Assembly (NCBI GenBank): GCA_046349775.1
Contig: JAXMBS010000085.1
Coordinates: 1-21,359, forward strand
DNA length: 21,359 bases
Source: JAEUIG01 sp046349775
Lineage (GTDB): Bacteria > Planctomycetota > Planctomycetia > Planctomycetales > Planctomycetaceae
Direction: 5' to 3'
Shown here: positions 8,342 to 16,191 of the stretch, in pieces
Layout of the letters: the number at the start of each line of letters is the position of its first letter
How positions within the stretch are numbered: the stretch's first letter is position 1
Position numbers and translations under genes: made by a program
The notes under the pieces: generated by a model
Databases searched by the model: none
Seen by the model: the letters and a program-made list of their open reading frames with translations, nothing else
Told to the model about the DNA's origin: nothing

Positions 8342-9526
8342 TCAGCGTTGGTAGATCGGCAGCAGTTGATAGGGCGGCGTCAGCGAAAGTATGACGAGCG
8401 CCGTCGTATAGGAATTCCCGTATTGTGCGTCGTAGTTGACTTCACGGTCCCACGAGCCGTCGGGTCGCTGGTTCGCGACCAGGGTTCGCTGAAACGGCGG
8501 GAAGAACCGGGCCCAGTAGTCGCCGCCGAGTTGAAACATCGCCTGACTGCAGTAGTAGGCGCTGTAGTGATAGCGCTCCTCGGGAAAATCGGGGCGGTTG
8601 TAGCGCGCGAAATCGTGTTGCAGGAGCCAGTCGCCGCCTCTGCGGGCCATCTCCGACTGATGTTCGCCGGCCAGGGACAACGACAGGATGCCGCTGCCGA
8701 CCATGGCCCGGTTCGTATGTCGCCCCGGATTGACACGGCAGTACATGAACACGCCTGCCTGTGGTTCGAACGAGCCGCGCACATATTCCATCGCCTCGTC
8801 AATGAATTCCTTCGGGACTTCGAATTCGGCGTTTCGCGCGGAGCGCAGAAACAGAAGCTGCCAGGACGTCACCGACAGGTCGGCGTCATTTCCCAGACTC
8901 GACAGGCTCCCCAGGTAGCGCCAGCCGCCGTGGTCGCGCGGGTGGCGCTTGGGCGCGAGCTGCCGCTCGCGGGCGAACTTCACGGCGAGGGAAATGGCTT
9001 CAGCCAGCCGTCCCCGCTGCGTTTCGTCCGTCATGCCGTAGACTTCCGTGAGCATGAGGCCCGCCATGGCGTGGTTGTACATCGTCGGATTGAATGGACC
9101 CGCGCCGGAGGACCTGGGGACCGACTGAGCGTACAGCAGCCCGTCGTCGTGCTGGGTGCCGAGGACGAAGTCGATTGCCCGCGCCAGTTGCTGGCCGTAG
9201 GGGCCTTCGCCGGGGATGTGGCCGCGCGACAGGAACGCCATCACGCCTAAGCTCGTGATGCCGGGCTGACCGGATTCCGGTGCGGCAAACGACCCGTCGG
9301 GACGCTGCGTGCGGCTCAGGAACGCCAGGCCGCGATCGACGGCCGTGTCCAGCTGCTGCCATTCGTCTGCGGAAAGCAGGTCCGATGCCGCCGGGAAGCG
9401 CGCCTCCACCGGCGCGGCGGGTTCGGCGCAGAAACCGATCGTACTGATGAGGGCGAACATCATCGGTGACAGGGCATACGCACCGCACCGGATGCGGCGT
9501 TGGCGCTGGTCCTGATGATTTCGCAT
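8342..9526 (-). CDS. Secreted alpha/alpha-toroid protein (prenyltransferase/squalene-oxidase repeat), paralogue 1
   Basis: From the ATG at 9526 the protein has 394 residues; an in-frame GTG at 9544 is possible, but GGACGA lies just upstream of the ATG. A basic N-terminus and hydrophobic stretch (to about residue 34, FCA before EPAAP) predict a signal peptide. Repeats of the alpha/alpha-toroid type follow: AVDRGLAFLSRTQRPDGSF, QPGITSLGVMAFLSRG, ARAIDFVLGTQHDDGLL, NHAMAGLMLTEVYGM, HYSAYYCSQAMFQLGG, and a closing SYTTALVILSLTPPYQLLPI. The glycine-rich QxxDGSW elements recall QW motifs, but the DxDD acid of squalene-hopene cyclases is absent, so a cyclase role is unlikely. It is the fourth and last of four tandem copies and ends 20 bases before the MoxR gene. 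The function is unknown; a structural or polymer-binding role outside the cytoplasm is a guess. Confidence 0.88.
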   Translation of the reverse strand: MRNHQDQRQRRIRCGAYALSPMMFALISTIGFCAEPAAPVEARFPAASDLLSADEWQQLDTAVDRGLAFLSRTQRPDGSFAAPESGQPGITSLGVMAFLSRGHIPGEGPYGQQLARAIDFVLGTQHDDGLLYAQSVPRSSGAGPFNPTMYNHAMAGLMLTEVYGMTDETQRGRLAEAISLAVKFARERQLAPKRHPRDHGGWRYLGSLSSLGNDADLSVTSWQLLFLRSARNAEFEVPKEFIDEAMEYVRGSFEPQAGVFMYCRVNPGRHTNRAMVGSGILSLSLAGEHQSEMARRGGDWLLQHDFARYNRPDFPEERYHYSAYYCSQAMFQLGGDYWARFFPPFQRTLVANQRPDGSWDREVNYDAQYGNSYTTALVILSLTPPYQLLPIYQR

Positions 9527-9787
9527 TTCGTCCAACGCGGTCACAGCCTCATCGCTGGTAGATCGGCAGCAACTGGTACGGCGGCGTCAGCGAAAGAATT
9601 ACGAGCGCCGTCGTATACGAGTTGCCGAATTCGCTGTCGCGCGCCTGCTCCCGCGGCCAGGAGCCGTCGGCCTGCTGGTGGTCGATCAGCGTTCGCTGAA
9701 AGTCTGGAAAAAACCGTGCCCAGTAGTCGCCGCCCAACTGGAACATGGCCTGGCTGCAGTAGTACGCGCTGTAGTGATACCGCTCCT
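9473..9787. repeat. Near-identical junction repeat, unit A
   Basis: This segment covers the first codons of paralogue 1 and the last 80 or so codons of paralogue 2. It matches 10681-10991 almost base for base at an offset of 1208 bases, with scattered substitutions and short indels, one of them in an A-run (six A versus four). Because it spans a gene junction, it marks a tandem duplication of a whole gene-sized unit rather than conservation of one protein domain. Confidence 0.85.
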
Positions 9788-10734
9788 GTGCAAACTGCGC
9801 TGCGTTGTACTCCTTGAACGAGTGACGCAGGATCCATTCGCCGGCCGAGCGCGCCATATCCGACTGATGCTCGCCGGCCAGCGACAATGACAGGATCCTG
9901 CTCCCCACCATCGCGCGGCTGGTGTGATTGCCGGGCGGAATGCAACAATAGGTGAAGACGCCGTCCTCCGAGCGGAAGCGCGGCGGATGTATCCCATGGC
10001 TTCGTCGATGTACTCGCGCGGGACTGTTCGGCGTCTCCGTGCGGAACGCAGAAACATCAGGTGCCGTGCCGTGATCGACAGGTCCGTGTCGCTCCGCATT
10101 CCGGACAGTTTCCCGAGGTAAGTGCCGCCAGCCGCCGAGGTCCACTTTGTTCCGCTTGGCTGCAGCTGACGCCGCGCGTATATTTCACGGCCAGGGTGAT
10201 GGCTCCGGAGACCAAGCGCGACGGTCGTCGTCGGTCATCCTGCAAGGTAGACTTCGCTAAGCATCAGACCGGCGATCGCATGGTTGTACATCGCGGTGTG
10301 GGCGGCGCCGTGCCGTATTGCCAGACGTATGCCGACTGGCTGATCGAACAAAAGGCCGTTCGCTTGCTGGGTTCCATGACGAAATCGATCGCCCGCGCGA
10401 GCTGTGCCTGTGCCGCCCCTCGCCGGGGATGCGCCCGCGCGCGAGGAACGCGAGCACGCACAGGCTGGTAATCCCGGGCTGACCTGTGTCCGGGCGCAGG
10501 ATCGAACGAACCGTCAGGACGCTGCCCGCCGCTGAGGAACTCCGCCCGTGGTCGACCGCCTCATCGAGCCGCCGCCACTCGTCTGCGGAAAGGCGCTCGA
10601 CGCCGCCGGGCGCAAGCCTGCCGTCGCGGGGTTCGGCACAGAAGCCGATCGTGCCGATGAAGCATCATCGCCGGCGCCACGGCGTACGCACCGTACCGGA
10701 TGCGGCGTTGCCGCTGGTCCTGATGATTTCGCAT
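9549..10734 (-). pseudogene. Secreted alpha/alpha-toroid protein, paralogue 2, frameshifted
   Basis: The gene can be followed end to end only by changing frame at least five times. Recognisable pieces in order are the N-terminus (MRNHQDQRQRRIR, near-identical to paralogue 1), GQPGITSLCVLAFLARGRI, LARAIDFVM, NGLLFDQPVG, AMYNHAIAGLMLSEVY, SDTDLSITARHLMFLRSAR, and an intact C-terminal half from HTSRAMVGSRILSLSLAGEH through HYSAYYCSQAMFQLGG to LLPIYQR. The protein signal persists through each shift and I saw few stops in the matching frames, which favours sequence errors over old decay. Its 5' end resembles paralogue 1, whereas its 3' end resembles paralogue 3. An in-frame GTG at 10752 is an alternative start, four bases after the upstream stop. 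The function is as unknown as for its siblings. Confidence 0.8.
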
Positions 10735-10991
10735 TTCGTCCAACGCGGTCACAGCCTCATCGCTGGTAGATCGGCAGCAACTGGTACGGCGGCGTCAGCG
10801 AGCACGGCGACGCCGTCGTATACGAGTTGCCGAATTGCTGAAACGCGCGCCTGCTCCCGCGGCCAGGAGCCGTCGGCCTGCTGGTGGTCGATCAGCGTTC
10901 GCTGAAAGTCTGGAAAACCGTGCCCAGTAATCGCCGCCCAACTGGAACATGGCCTGGCTGCAGTAGTACGCGCTGTAGTGATACCGCTCCT
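10681..10991. repeat. Near-identical junction repeat, unit B
   Basis: This is the partner of 9473-9787. It covers the first codons of paralogue 2 and the last 80 or so codons of paralogue 3. The gene-junction sequence, including the TGAGGCTGTGACC stop/start region on the minus strand, is the same in both units. Confidence 0.85.
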
Positions 10992-11940
10992 CACCCTGCT
11001 CGACCCGGTTGTAGCGGTTGAACGAGTGTTTCAGGATCCACTCTCCTGCAGACTTCGCCATTTCGGACTGATGTTCGCCCGCCAGTGAAAGCGAGATGAT
11101 GCCGCTGCCAGCCATCGCGCGATCGCTGGGGCGACCTTGCTGATAATCGAAGCTGCTCTCGCTGCGATTGAAGGATCGGTAAGCAGTGCCATCGCTTCGT
11201 CGATTGCCTCCGCCGGCACCTCAAACTCGGCATTTCGCGCGGAACGCAAGAACATCAACTGCCAGGTCGTGACAGACAGGTCGGCCTCGGCGCGCAGGCC
11301 GCCGCCCCGTCCGTGGTACTCTCCAGCCGCCGACATAGTATGCGTTGCGCTTCGGCTGCAGTTGCCGCTCGCGGGTATGCCTGATCGCCGCCGTGATCGC
11401 GGCGGCCATGTGCCCGCGCCGAGTTTCGTCGGTCATGCCGTAGACTTCACCGAGCATCAAGCCGGCAATTGCGTGATTGTAAATGGCGGTATGACTCGGG
11501 GTTCCATAACTCCAGACCGTGCCGACCGGCTGATTGAAGAGCAGACCGTTGTCCTGCTGCGTCCCCAGCACGAATTCGATCGCGCGTGCGAGTTGCTCGC
11601 CGTAAGGGCCAGTTTCCGGCACGTGACCTCGCGAGAGGAATGCCATGACGCACAGGCTGGTAATCCCGGGCTGACCCAGGTCCGGCGCATCGAACGAACC
11701 GTCAGGATGCTGCTTGCCGCTGAGGAACTCCAGCCCGTGGTCGACCGCAGTATCGAGCCGGCGCCACTCATCTGCGGAAAGCAGGTCGTCGCGCGACGAC
11801 AATGGTTCCGCACCGCGGGCGGTGGCCATGGACAGCGCGAGCGCGGTCCCCAGGAGTGTGCAGGCGCAACGCGATCCACGCCCGTGATCAACGACGCGGC
11901 GGTCGCAGGTCGCTGAATTGTCGGCTGGCGTGCTCAACAT
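10757..11940 (-). pseudogene. Secreted alpha/alpha-toroid protein, paralogue 3, frameshifted
   Basis: The ATG at 11940 follows AGGAGAG within a few bases. The N-terminal 200 residues are in one frame: a signal peptide (LLGTALALSMATARGAEP), HGLEFLSGKQHPDGSF, QPGITSLCVMAFLSRGHVP, LARAIEFVLGTQQDNGLLF and YNHAIAGLMLGEVYGMTDE. The frame shifts near GGWRV; SVTTWQLMFLRSARNAEFEV continues in a second frame, SGIISLSLAGEHQSEMAKSAG to HYSAYYCSQAMFQLGGDYWARF in a third, and another two-base loss in a T-run (minus strand) garbles the last 40 residues before LTPPYQLLPIYQR. The stop lies at 10759-10757. At least three indels are needed. Compared with paralogue 2 the A/T-run is two bases shorter, the kind of difference expected from sequencing error. 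It lies 27 bases after paralogue 4. Confidence 0.8.
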
Positions 11941-11967
11941 ACTCTCCTGTGGACGGCGGTGGCCGCC

Positions 11968-13113
11968 TCACCGCTGATAGATGGGCAACAACTGGTAGGC
12001 CGGAGTCAGTGACAGCACCATCAGTGAAGTCGTGAAGACCTTGCCGTATTCGGCGTCGCGATTGATCTCCTGCGGCCACGAGCCCTCCGGCTCCTGGCTG
12101 TCGACGTGCAGTCGCATGAAGGAGGGAAAGAATCGCTGCCAGTACTCGCCTCCGAGCTGGAACATCGCCTGGCTGCAGTAATAGGCGCTGTAGTGATAGT
12201 GTTCGCTGGGGTAGACGACTTGCTGGTAGTGGGTGAACTGGTGATTGAGCACCCAGCGCCCGGCCGTATGGGCCATCTCGGTGTCGTACTCTCCGCCCAG
12301 CGACAGCAGCAGGATTCCGCTGCCGGCCATTGCCCGCGTCTGCTGGTGTCGCATGCTGTTCGTGCCGTAGGCGAACGTCCCCGCCTCCGGCACATATGTG
12401 CGGTGCACGTATTCCATTGCCGCGCGGACGCTGTCTACGGGAATTTCAAACTCGGCGTTGCGGGCCGAACGCAGGAACATGACCTCCCAGGCGGTGATCG
12501 ACAGGTCGGAATCGGTCCCGTCGCGCGCCGTCAGATACCGCCAGCCCCCCGTGTCGTCCGGCGAGGATTTGCGAAAATGCTGCTGAGCCAGAGTGAATTC
12601 GAGTGCGCGGCGGATGGCGGCAGCGATCCGGTCGGACATGTCCCCTTCGGTCATGCCGTAGACCTCCGCCAGCATCAGTCCGGCGATGGCGTGGTTGTAT
12701 GCCCCGGCCTTATGACGATTGTCGCCCCACTGGCGACCCGCAAAGGGGCGGGAGAACAGCAAACCATCCGGCTGTTGCGTCTGGAGGACGTACTCGATCG
12801 CGCGATCGATGACCGTCCCATAGTCCCCCTCGCGCGGCACATGCCCGCGCGAGAGATAGGCCATGATGCACAGACTGGTGATGCCGGGTTGGCCGAGGTC
12901 GCGCGTGGCAAACGAGCCATCGTTGCGCTGTTGCGATGCGAGATAGCCGAGACCGGCATCGACCGCAGCGTCGAGCCGCCGCCATTCGTCGGGAGTCAGC
13001 AAGTCCCTCGACCGCGCGGGTTCTGCCGCGCCCGCGGATGACAGCCAAGCGCCGAACAGCGCCACGGTCGCCCAGAGGCGACAGCGGAGCATCGTGACGC
13101 CAGTACGCCGCAT
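11968..13113 (-). CDS. Secreted alpha/alpha-toroid protein, paralogue 4 (first in array)
   Basis: This is the only intact member besides paralogue 1, with 381 residues. The ATG at 13113 has GGGAG nine bases upstream, which I prefer over the inner ATG eight codons later. A signal peptide (LWATVALFGAWLSSAGAAEP) leads into the same repeat pattern: AAVDAGLGYLASQQRNDGSF, QPGITSLCIMAYLSRGHVP, NHAIAGLMLAEVYGMTEG, DLSITAWEVMFLRSARNAEF, HYSAYYCSQAMFQLGGEYW and the shared end LTPAYQLLPIYQR. It is the most divergent of the four at DNA level and lacks the near-identical junction segments, so it is likely the oldest branch of the array. As the first gene it defines the upstream end of the long minus-strand run. 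The function is unknown. Secretion is inferred from the signal peptide. Confidence 0.88.
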   Translation of the reverse strand: MRRTGVTMLRCRLWATVALFGAWLSSAGAAEPARSRDLLTPDEWRRLDAAVDAGLGYLASQQRNDGSFATRDLGQPGITSLCIMAYLSRGHVPREGDYGTVIDRAIEYVLQTQQPDGLLFSRPFAGRQWGDNRHKAGAYNHAIAGLMLAEVYGMTEGDMSDRIAAAIRRALEFTLAQQHFRKSSPDDTGGWRYLTARDGTDSDLSITAWEVMFLRSARNAEFEIPVDSVRAAMEYVHRTYVPEAGTFAYGTNSMRHQQTRAMAGSGILLLSLGGEYDTEMAHTAGRWVLNHQFTHYQQVVYPSEHYHYSAYYCSQAMFQLGGEYWQRFFPSFMRLHVDSQEPEGSWPQEINRDAEYGKVFTTSLMVLSLTPAYQLLPIYQR

Positions 13114-13527
13114 GCGGAATGGCTCCCACCGCGTGCCGGATCAGCCGATCCGGGCGAGTTGTGAAGTCCGCGCGAGTTTTATCGTACAGCGGCTTCCGAA
13201 TGGGAACAACGCGCTACCGTCGAGTCGGTGCAGCATCGCTCAAACCGCTCAGGCGCAATGCGCCGGCAGGTCGCCCGTGATGTGATCAGTTGCGGAGGGA
13301 ACAGAACACGTACATGTATTGGCAGGGAGACTGCGTGGCGTCGCTTCTCGTGGTGCACGTTCTCGCACATCCGGGGCAGAGAACGGACTCGCCATCGTCA
13401 ATCAGCGGTGGAAACGGCTGACGCCGGAGACGAAGCGGATTTCGGAACTTGCATTGTCGTCGATGCGGGTCAGCGGCGGCGGCCGTATTCCGCTGGGCCG
13501 TTCGTGTGTCCAACGAGCGTGCGTCAT
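13114..13527. other. Gap without a recognisable gene; possible weak promoter for the toroid array
   Basis: About 410 bases lie between the end of the demethylase-like gene and the start of the toroid array. I find no convincing protein in either strand and no tRNA-like or strong hairpin structure. On the minus strand TTGTTC (13209-13204) and TACGAT (13186-13181) are separated by 17 bases and lie about 70 bases upstream of paralogue 4, which is a weak sigma-70-like match. The gap may also hold a damaged C-terminal extension of the upstream gene, given the indels in this area. Confidence 0.3.
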
Positions 13528-14579
13528 TCAAGGGAGTCGCACGGTGGCGTGTCGGAAATCGATCGGCCGGTGTTCTCGTTCTGAAAATCGGCCGTTACCT
13601 CGGTGATGTGCCGGGCGTCGTTGGGCGTCGTCGTCGTACTGCGCGAGCCACTCGACCGCCGTGTCACGGTAGCGTGTGAGCCCCCTTGTATTCGACCAGC
13701 TGCGGGTGCAGGCTCTTCAGAACCCCGTGCAGTCGTCGAGCCCACTTCGGGACCGTGACAAGTTCCCGCAGGCCGATGAGATAGCAGCGAATACGCCGAA
13801 CATGCCTGGTCGAGACCAGGCAACGGTCCCTGCCCCAAAGCGGGTATTGTTCGGGAGAAGTGTCCAAAGCGCGGGTGGATGGTCATAGTCCAATTGAGGG
13901 CGTCGTACCGGACGGCCGGTCTGCAGCTTCAGGAGGAAAGCCGAGCGCGTTCGAACACACCCAGCTCAGCGCCAGCGCACCGGCCCGTGCCACTCGCTGA
14001 AGTTCATGCCGAGGTCGAAATCCAACGACCAGTCCGCCTGGTGGTGACCATGCCCGCGTCCATCCAGAGAGTGCTGTCCCGCTGGCTCGAGCAGACACCA
14101 GTCACCCCGCCTGCTGTGATGTAATCCTAAAGCGGCTCGTAAGGAAGAGTCGCGCGGGGGGCAAAAGGGCGTCGCTGGGGGGGGAAGATGAACACATCTT
14201 CAATGCCGAGGGGGCCGTTGAACCAGTGCTATGTACCCTCACGCCTCAGCCGGAAATGCTCCGGGTAGTCGGGCGAGGCAGGTCATGATCAGTTCGAGCA
14301 CGTCCCACTCGCCGGCAGCATGTGTGGCAGGCCAGCAGCGGCCTGGCTCCTGGAGGCAGATCTTGCGTTCGCGGCACTCCGCGACGTAATGCTCGTCGAT
14401 GTCGATCGGGAACTCGGCAGCAGGTTCCCCGAGGCCCCGCCGTGTGCGGCTCGATGTTCACCGAGTACATGAAGGCGTCCCTCGGCGAACGGAAACGGAA
14501 AGCGGCGGATCGCCTCCGGGCTGTTGCGAAAGGTGAAGTCGTCGCGGAAGGTTTCTGCGAGCTTGAAGGCAATCGCCAT
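13528..14579 (-). pseudogene. dmmD: DmmD-like haem-dependent oxidative N-demethylase alpha subunit (DUF3445), frameshifted
   Basis: The reading frame is broken by many short indels, but family blocks appear in the right order: MAIAFKLAETFRDDFTFRNS, FPFPFAED, AFMYSVNIEPHTAGPRG, then HWFNGPLGIEDVFIF, LWMDAGMV, DWSLDFDLGMNFSEWHGPV, LKLQTGRPVR, LNWTMTIHPR, DTSPEQYPLWGRDR, LVTVPKWARRLHGVLKSL and YRDTAVEWLAQYDDD. These match my memory of DUF3445, the haem-PAS alpha subunit that oxidises secondary amines such as dimethylamine to a primary amine and formaldehyde. Length (about 350 residues) fits. The ATG at 14579 is backed by a consensus AGGAGG at eight bases. The exact stop is uncertain: TGA at 13530-13528, or one four bases further in another frame. 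It follows the reductase gene by 79 bases. The actual substrate is unknown. Confidence 0.75.
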
Positions 14580-14587
14580 GGTTGCCG

Positions 14588-14593
14588 CCTCCT
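14588..14593 (-). promoter_or_regulatory. Consensus Shine-Dalgarno site of the DUF3445 gene
   Basis: AGGAGG on the minus strand stands eight bases before the ATG at 14579. Most genes in this window lack so strong a site, and here it fixes the start of a gene whose frame is otherwise damaged. Confidence 0.7.
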
Positions 14594-14658
14594 GTTGGCG
14601 CAGTCCACGGGTTCCCACGGAAGGAAGGGCGTGCTCGCGGAGCCGCATGGACGATCCA

Positions 14659-15609
14659 TCAACGGTCCAGCACGAAAGGTGTGCAGCGCCCGTGACACAC
14701 AGGGCATGATTTTCCGCCACCCAACTTCTGCTCGGCCGAAGCCAGTGGTCGTTGTGGACCAACTCCCCATCAAGGTCCAGTACATCGGTTTCACACTCCC
14801 CACAACGCCTCCGCGGCACAGGTAGGGGGCGGGACGCCTGCCGCCTCCAGAGCCTCGAGCAGGCTCCGCTCGGGGGGCACATGCACCGTCAGATCGGAGC
14901 GGGCCAGGTGGACGTCAAAGGGCTGGCCGACCGAGCGCGCAGCGAACTCCTCCTGATGAATGTGGCTGCCGGCCCAGCCTGCCGCCCGGGCCGCCTGGCA
15001 AGGACGGCCTCGATCATGCGCGGCGGCCTGCAGGTGTAGACATGCGTTCCCAGCGGCTGGCCCGCCGTGACCCGCCCCAAATCCGTGCCCGCAGAGCCGT
15101 AGTAGAGGTGGACTCGGCCGCCCTTCCAGGAGTTGTCGTCCGAAATGGTCGTGCCCCCGGACCGCGCACGACGTAGTGCACCCCACGCCAAGGCCTCGCC
15201 GCGCAGGTCGTCGATCATGGCGGTCATCGGCGTGATGCCGACGCCGCCCGCAAAGAGGACATGTTTGTGCGCGATCCGGCGCGAGCGGGAACAGATTGAC
15301 GGGGTGTGAGACAAATAGTCGCGTCCCCACGCCCACCTGCTGATGCAAGTGGAGCGAGCCGCCTCGGCCGTTGTCATGTCGTCGCACTGCGATCCGGTAA
15401 CAGCTCCGGTCCTGCGGCGAGCCCATCAGCGAGTGTCGCCCTGCGAAGCGTCTCGTCCCTGCGGCGGAGGACGACGATCACATGACTGCCCCCCGAGAAG
15501 GGGAGCAACTCCCTGCCCGCCGTGTGGGTCCGAGAGTAAACTGCTTAATGAGCGGCGTCACCTGCTCGACGGCCGTCACCTCGACCGGGATAGTTTCGGC
15601 GTGGCTCAC
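14659..15609 (-). pseudogene. dmmB: DmmB-like flavin/2Fe-2S oxidoreductase (phthalate dioxygenase reductase type), frameshifted
   Basis: About 317 residues in broken frames show the order of class IA reductases. The N-terminal flavin-binding barrel carries HSLMGSPQDR, GVGTRLFVSHPVNLFPL then ends it, the nucleotide-binding domain has HVLFAGGVGITPMTAMIDDL, RVHLYYGSAGTDL and GQPLGTHVYTC, and the C-terminal plant-type ferredoxin has HVPPERSLLEALEAAGVPPP, a CxxCGxCE cluster segment near 14795 and ETDVLDLDGELVHNDHWL. The C-terminus is PFVLDR with a TGA at 14661-14659. The GTG start at 15609 overlaps the stop of the gene before it. Enzymes of this type pass electrons from NAD(P)H through FMN and a 2Fe-2S centre to an oxygenase; here the partner is probably the downstream DUF3445 protein. 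A link to another oxygenase cannot be excluded from sequence alone. Confidence 0.8.
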
Positions 15610-16160
15610 CCAAAGACCTCCCGAGTCGGTGGCAGCTCGCCGGGCGTTTCGGCGTCGGCCATGACACCCATGTAAGCGGCCAGTCGGGCGCGAGTAATGG
15701 TCGCGGACGAGGAGGCGGCCGCAGCCGGGCGCATTTCACAACGCGTTGGTCGAGACGCTGTCGTTCGTCACTTTGCAGTGGATGCAGTAGACGCGCCGTG
15801 CGGCGCGCCGCCGCAGAGCTCGCACTGACTTCGTCATGATTCAGGTTGTACTGCAGTGTCACCCGCACGACGGATCTGAGAAAGCTCTCCGAGCCGGCGA
15901 CGTAGAGCCGTGTTCCCATCACGCTGTTTGAGAGCATGCAGTCCAGTTCGGCCAGGAGTTCCGCTTCTGTCGGGAAGCAGCGAAGCCCCGCCAGACCCAA
16001 GGGAAGCGCGTCCCCGGTGTAGAGGATGCGGGTGTCTGTCCTGTGCGGCAACCGGGTCATGAGGGCAACAGTGTCGCGGCCGCCGCCCCTGTCCGATCAG
16101 CACGTGGTGCCGGCCGTCGGGGTCGGGCTGCAGTATCGCGTAGACCGGTTGGCTCTTCAT
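15606..16160 (-). pseudogene. dmmA: DmmA-like small subunit with three CxxC pairs, frameshifted
   Basis: The ATG at 16160 (MKSQPVYAILQPDPDGRHHV) starts a protein of about 184 residues read through several shifts. An NAD(P)-reductase-like core (DTRILYTGDALPLGL, MGTRLYVAGSESFLRSVV, YNLNHDEV) is followed by a cysteine-rich tail: CELCGG, RRVYCIHCK, KCAGCGRLLVRDHYSR, and a conserved-looking end AAYMGVMADAETPGELPP. Three CxxC pairs suggest a zinc- or iron-binding module. This combination fits the dimethylamine monooxygenase subunit DmmA family as I recall it. The stop TGA (15608-15606) overlaps the GTG start of the reductase gene, so the two should be translated together. The subunit has no firmly known catalytic step; a scaffold or electron-relay role is inferred. 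Confidence 0.68.
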
Positions 16161-16191
16161 GCCTGGCCTCGACGTCGGTGGTGTCCCAGGT

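Noticed and set aside
7251..9250. Plus-strand open frames of 220 and 333 codons opposite the MoxR gene and toroid paralogue 1
   Set aside because: Their translations match no family I recognise, and the minus-strand proteins have complete motifs over the same bases.
9473..10991. Insertion sequence or transposon as the cause of the repeated junction
   Set aside because: There is no transposase frame and there are no terminal inverted repeats; the repeat boundaries fall within the toroid genes, as expected for recombination between paralogues.
8342..13113. Squalene-hopene cyclase activity of the toroid proteins
   Set aside because: The repeat fold is similar, but the DxDD catalytic acid is absent, the proteins carry signal peptides, and they are shorter than cyclases.
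13114..13527. Small protein gene on the minus strand (63 codons ending at 13179)
   Set aside because: It has no ribosome site or recognisable motif, and composition resembles the other chance frames of the area.
14659..15609. Reductase partner of a Rieske-type oxygenase such as vanillate demethylase
   Set aside because: The reductase family alone would allow this, but no Rieske oxygenase gene is present and DUF3445 and DmmA-like genes flank it on both sides.
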